From NCBI GenBank assembly GCA_002314885.1, contig DCHT01000028.1, positions 62,001-126,000 on the forward strand: DNA of 64,000 nt. The letters run 5' to 3'. Below the pieces are notes generated by a model, which was given only the letters and a program-made list of their open reading frames with translations, did not search any database and was not told where the DNA came from. Positions 62,013 to 64,000 of this stretch are shown piece after piece. The stretch comes from Bacteroidales bacterium UBA1745. GTDB taxonomy: Bacteria > Bacteroidota > Bacteroidia > Bacteroidales > UBA932. A program made the position numbers and the translations under genes. Every line of letters starts with the position of its first letter. The stretch's first letter is position 1.

Positions 62013-62330
62013 ACTCAGGCAGGACGATCTGTCGCGGCGCTTCGGCGCTGAGGAAAGTCCGGACAGGATAGGGCACCCCGCTGTGGAAAGCACAGATGGG
62101 AGTAATCTTCTGCCAGCCGTAACAGAAAACAACCGCCCGCAAGGGTAAGGGTGAAAACGCGAGGTAAGAGCTCACGACGCGGCGCAGCGATGCGTCTCGG
62201 GTACGGCACCGGGGCCTGCAAAACCAAATATACCGGCAGTCAAGGGCGGCCCGCCCGTTGCCGGGGGGTAGGTTGCGAAGATAAATGACAGATTCAAAAA
62301 CAGAAACCGGCTTACGGCCCTGCCTTTCAT
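62013..62330 (+). ncRNA. rnpB: RNase P RNA (type A)
   Basis: Catalytic RNA that matures tRNA 5' ends. The universally conserved 5' core GAGGAAAGTCCGGAC starts at 62050, GGTAAGGGTGAAA and GGTAAGAGCTC lie in the middle, and ACAGAAACCGGCTTACGGCC closes the 3' core. AGGCAG (62017-62022) pairs with CTGCCT (62320-62325) as helix P1. It starts within a few bases of the OYE stop, so no separate promoter fits in the gap. Ends are estimated. Confidence 0.95.
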
Positions 62331-62337
62331 ACAGAAG

Positions 62338-62363
62338 AGACGACTGACAAAGTCGTCTTTTTT
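62338..62363 (+). terminator. Rho-independent terminator of rnpB
   Basis: AGACGACT, loop GACAA, AGTCGTCT, then a T-run to 62363. It also ends just before or within the promoter of the next gene. Confidence 0.9.
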
Positions 62364-62394
62364 GCGTAAAATAAATTATAATTTATTACCTTTG
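62361..62394 (+). promoter_or_regulatory. Predicted mmdA promoter
   Basis: TTTG (62361-62364) and TACCTTTG (62387-62394) at a spacing of 22 bases match the full Bacteroidetes consensus TTTG-N17-23-TAnnTTTG. The -33 element overlaps the T-run of the rnpB terminator. This is the best complete promoter in the window. Confidence 0.65.
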
Positions 62395-62423
62395 CGCACT
62401 TTATATATTTCAGACAATAAAAT

Positions 62424-63941
62424 ATGAGCAATCAGACTGAGAAAATCGAAGAACTCGTCGAGAAAAGAGCCAAGGCGAAACTTGGCGGAGGCGAGTCCAG
62501 GATCAAAGCCCAGCACGACAAAGGAAAACTGACAGCCAGGGAGAGAATTGCCCTGCTTCTGGATGAAGGCAGTTTCGAAGAATACGGAATGTTCGTACAG
62601 CACAGGTGCACGAACTTCGGAATGGAAAACAACAAGGTAGACGGCGACGGAGTAGTGACCGGTATGGGAACTATCGAAGGCCGCCTTGTTTATGTATATG
62701 CACAGGACTTCACCGTCAGCGGAGGCTCCCTCTCCGAGATGCAGGCCGCAAAGATCTGCAAGGTGATGGATATGGCAGTGCGCAACGGTGCTCCTTGCAT
62801 CGGCCTCAACGACAGCGGCGGAGCACGCATCCAGGAAGGTGTGAACGCACTCGCAGGCTATGCTGAGATCTTCCAGCGCAACATCCTCGCATCAGGCGTT
62901 GTCCCTCAGATTTCCGGGATCTTCGGTCCTTGCGCAGGCGGAGCAGTCTACTCCCCTGCCCTCACCGATTTCAACGTTATGGTCAAGGACACTTCCTATA
63001 TGTTCCTCACCGGACCTTCAGTCGTGAAGACCGTGACCGGCGAAGAAGTGAACCAGGAAGAACTCGGAGGCGCAGCCGTGCACGCAAGCAAGAGCGGCGT
63101 GGCCCACTTCGCAGCAGAGAATGAGCAGGAAGGCATCCAGACCATCAAGTCCCTGCTTTCATTCCTCCCTTCAAGCAACCGCGAGCAGGCTCCATTCCGT
63201 CCTACCAACGACCCTGCAGGCCGCGTGGACGACGCCCTCAACGACATCATCCCAGACAACCCTAACAAGGCATACGATATGTACGGCGTCATCGGCAGCA
63301 TAGTCGACGACGGCGAATTCCTCGAGGTACACAAGTCCTGGGCGAAGAACATCATCGTGGGCTTCGCACATCTGAACGGACGCAGCGTGGGCATCGTGGC
63401 CAACCAGCCTCAGGTGCTCGCAGGCGTGCTCGACATCAACGCCAGCCGCAAGGCAGCGCGTTTCGTACGCTTCTGCGACGCATTCAACATTCCTCTCGTC
63501 ACCCTCGTGGACGTGCCTGGCTTCCTCTGTGGAACCCAGCAGGAATACGGCGGAATCATCGCCAACGGCGCCAAGCTTCTCTACGCATACGGCGAGGCTA
63601 CCGTGCCTAAGGTGACCGTCACCCTCCGCAAGTCATACGGCGGTGCACACATCGTGATGAGCTGCAAGCAGCTTCGCGGCGACGTCAACTACGCCTGGCC
63701 TACCGCCAACATCGCAGTTATGGGAGCCAAGGGCGCAGTCGAGATCCTCAAACTTGGCGAAGACGCCGAGCAGGAGTACAACGACCTGTTCTGCAACCCT
63801 TACAACGCAGCATCCTACGGCTACATCGACGACATCATCGAGCCTCGCAACACACGCTTCCGCGTGATACGCGCCCTCGAGTCCCTCGCCGACAAGAAGG
63901 CCGAGAATCCTCAGAAGAAACACGACAACCTCCCTCTCTAA
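62424..63941 (+). CDS. mmdA: Acyl-CoA carboxylase/methylmalonyl-CoA decarboxylase alpha subunit
   Basis: Carboxyltransferase subunit of the biotin-dependent methylmalonyl-CoA decarboxylase or propionyl-CoA carboxylase, part of the succinate-propionate route of Bacteroidales. The 505-residue protein has both crotonase-like halves: ARERIALLLDEGSFEEYG, NDSGGARIQEGVNALAGY, GPCAGGAVYSPALTDF, then GFLCGTQQEYGGIIANGAK and SYGGAHIVMSCKQL. The gene start overlapping its stop looks like the small subunit of a sodium-pumping decarboxylase, which favours mmdA over pccB. Confidence 0.85.
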   Translation: MSNQTEKIEELVEKRAKAKLGGGESRIKAQHDKGKLTARERIALLLDEGSFEEYGMFVQHRCTNFGMENNKVDGDGVVTGMGTIEGRLVYVYAQDFTVSGGSLSEMQAAKICKVMDMAVRNGAPCIGLNDSGGARIQEGVNALAGYAEIFQRNILASGVVPQISGIFGPCAGGAVYSPALTDFNVMVKDTSYMFLTGPSVVKTVTGEEVNQEELGGAAVHASKSGVAHFAAENEQEGIQTIKSLLSFLPSSNREQAPFRPTNDPAGRVDDALNDIIPDNPNKAYDMYGVIGSIVDDGEFLEVHKSWAKNIIVGFAHLNGRSVGIVANQPQVLAGVLDINASRKAARFVRFCDAFNIPLVTLVDVPGFLCGTQQEYGGIIANGAKLLYAYGEATVPKVTVTLRKSYGGAHIVMSCKQLRGDVNYAWPTANIAVMGAKGAVEILKLGEDAEQEYNDLFCNPYNAASYGYIDDIIEPRNTRFRVIRALESLADKKAENPQKKHDNLPL

Positions 63942-64000
63942 TGATGACAAGAAAGATAGCACTGACTGTCATCCTGGCCCTCGCGGGTGCGCTCACACTC
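63941..64000 (+). CDS. Start of a small membrane or exported protein (probable OadG-type gamma subunit)
   Basis: The ATG overlaps the mmdA stop (TAATG), and a second ATG follows at once. Twenty codons are visible: basic MMTRK, then a hydrophobic stretch IALTVILALAGALTL. In Bacteroidales the gene after mmdA is usually the small gamma subunit of the decarboxylase. The visible part alone would also fit a plain signal peptide. Confidence 0.5.
   Translation, partial: MMTRKIALTVILALAGALTL

Noticed and set aside
1..64000. tRNA genes, insertion sequences, prophage or integrase genes
   Set aside because: I looked through the intergenic gaps and gene list and found none; the gaps are short and no transposase or integrase motif occurs.
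1..64000. CTAG depletion as a second restriction signal
   Set aside because: CTAG is rare (I saw about a dozen), but CTAG is depleted in very many bacterial genomes for general reasons, so it is not specific here.

Overview
The window looks like a chromosome segment of a GC-rich gut-type member of the Bacteroidales. The evidence is a SusC/SusD pair, an arginine pathway that runs through N-succinylornithine, TAnnTTTG-type promoter elements, no obvious Shine-Dalgarno sequences, and a Bacteroidetes-style 6S RNA next to zapA. The genus cannot be named from the sequence alone.

Layout. 1-9954 (minus strand): carA-carB, then argR, a GNAT-ArgG fusion, argC, argD, a succinylornithine transcarbamylase gene and the start of argB; together these make carbamoyl phosphate and arginine. 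10034-17688: a housekeeping stretch with a sodium:solute symporter, purine nucleoside phosphorylase, a small coiled-coil protein, zapA, 6S RNA, RNase Y, a TlpA-like lipoprotein, and a GSCFA/SGNH hydrolase pair. 17817-45510: a nearly complete homogalacturonan (pectin) system. One long operon carries GH28, pectinesterase, GH105, a PL1 lyase, SusC, SusD and a 1741-residue surface lipoprotein built of four related modules. A second carries kduD, kduI and a DUF4861 lipoprotein. The cytoplasmic galacturonate route follows: uxaB, uxaC, uxaA, a LacI-type regulator, kdgK, kdgA and an ExuT-like transporter. Three near-identical palindromes lie at the key promoters and predict one local regulon.

45569-50562: a five-gene operon resembling heterodisulfide reductase (HdrC, HdrB, HdrA, HdrC, and a membrane DsrM/DsrK-like fusion). 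It is the best candidate here for an undescribed electron-transfer complex. 50563-59836: a class I amidotransferase-like lipoprotein, a His/Asp-rich CobW GTPase, an exported FAD oxidoreductase, an orphan outer-membrane barrel with a nucleotidase and a glutamine cyclotransferase, and pyrG. 59959-64000: a steroid 5-alpha-reductase-family protein paired with an Old Yellow Enzyme, RNase P RNA, and the start of a methylmalonyl-CoA decarboxylase operon.

Two signals fall outside normal annotation. The tetranucleotide CATG occurs only four times in 64 kb by my reading, where base composition predicts roughly 240, and synonymous codons before Met are shifted to avoid it. A three-unit hairpin array with an exact 41-bp period and compensated stem changes lies at 36526-36636. 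Genes are packed tightly; the only gene-free stretch above 300 bases is 62011-62423, which holds RNase P RNA, a terminator and a promoter.
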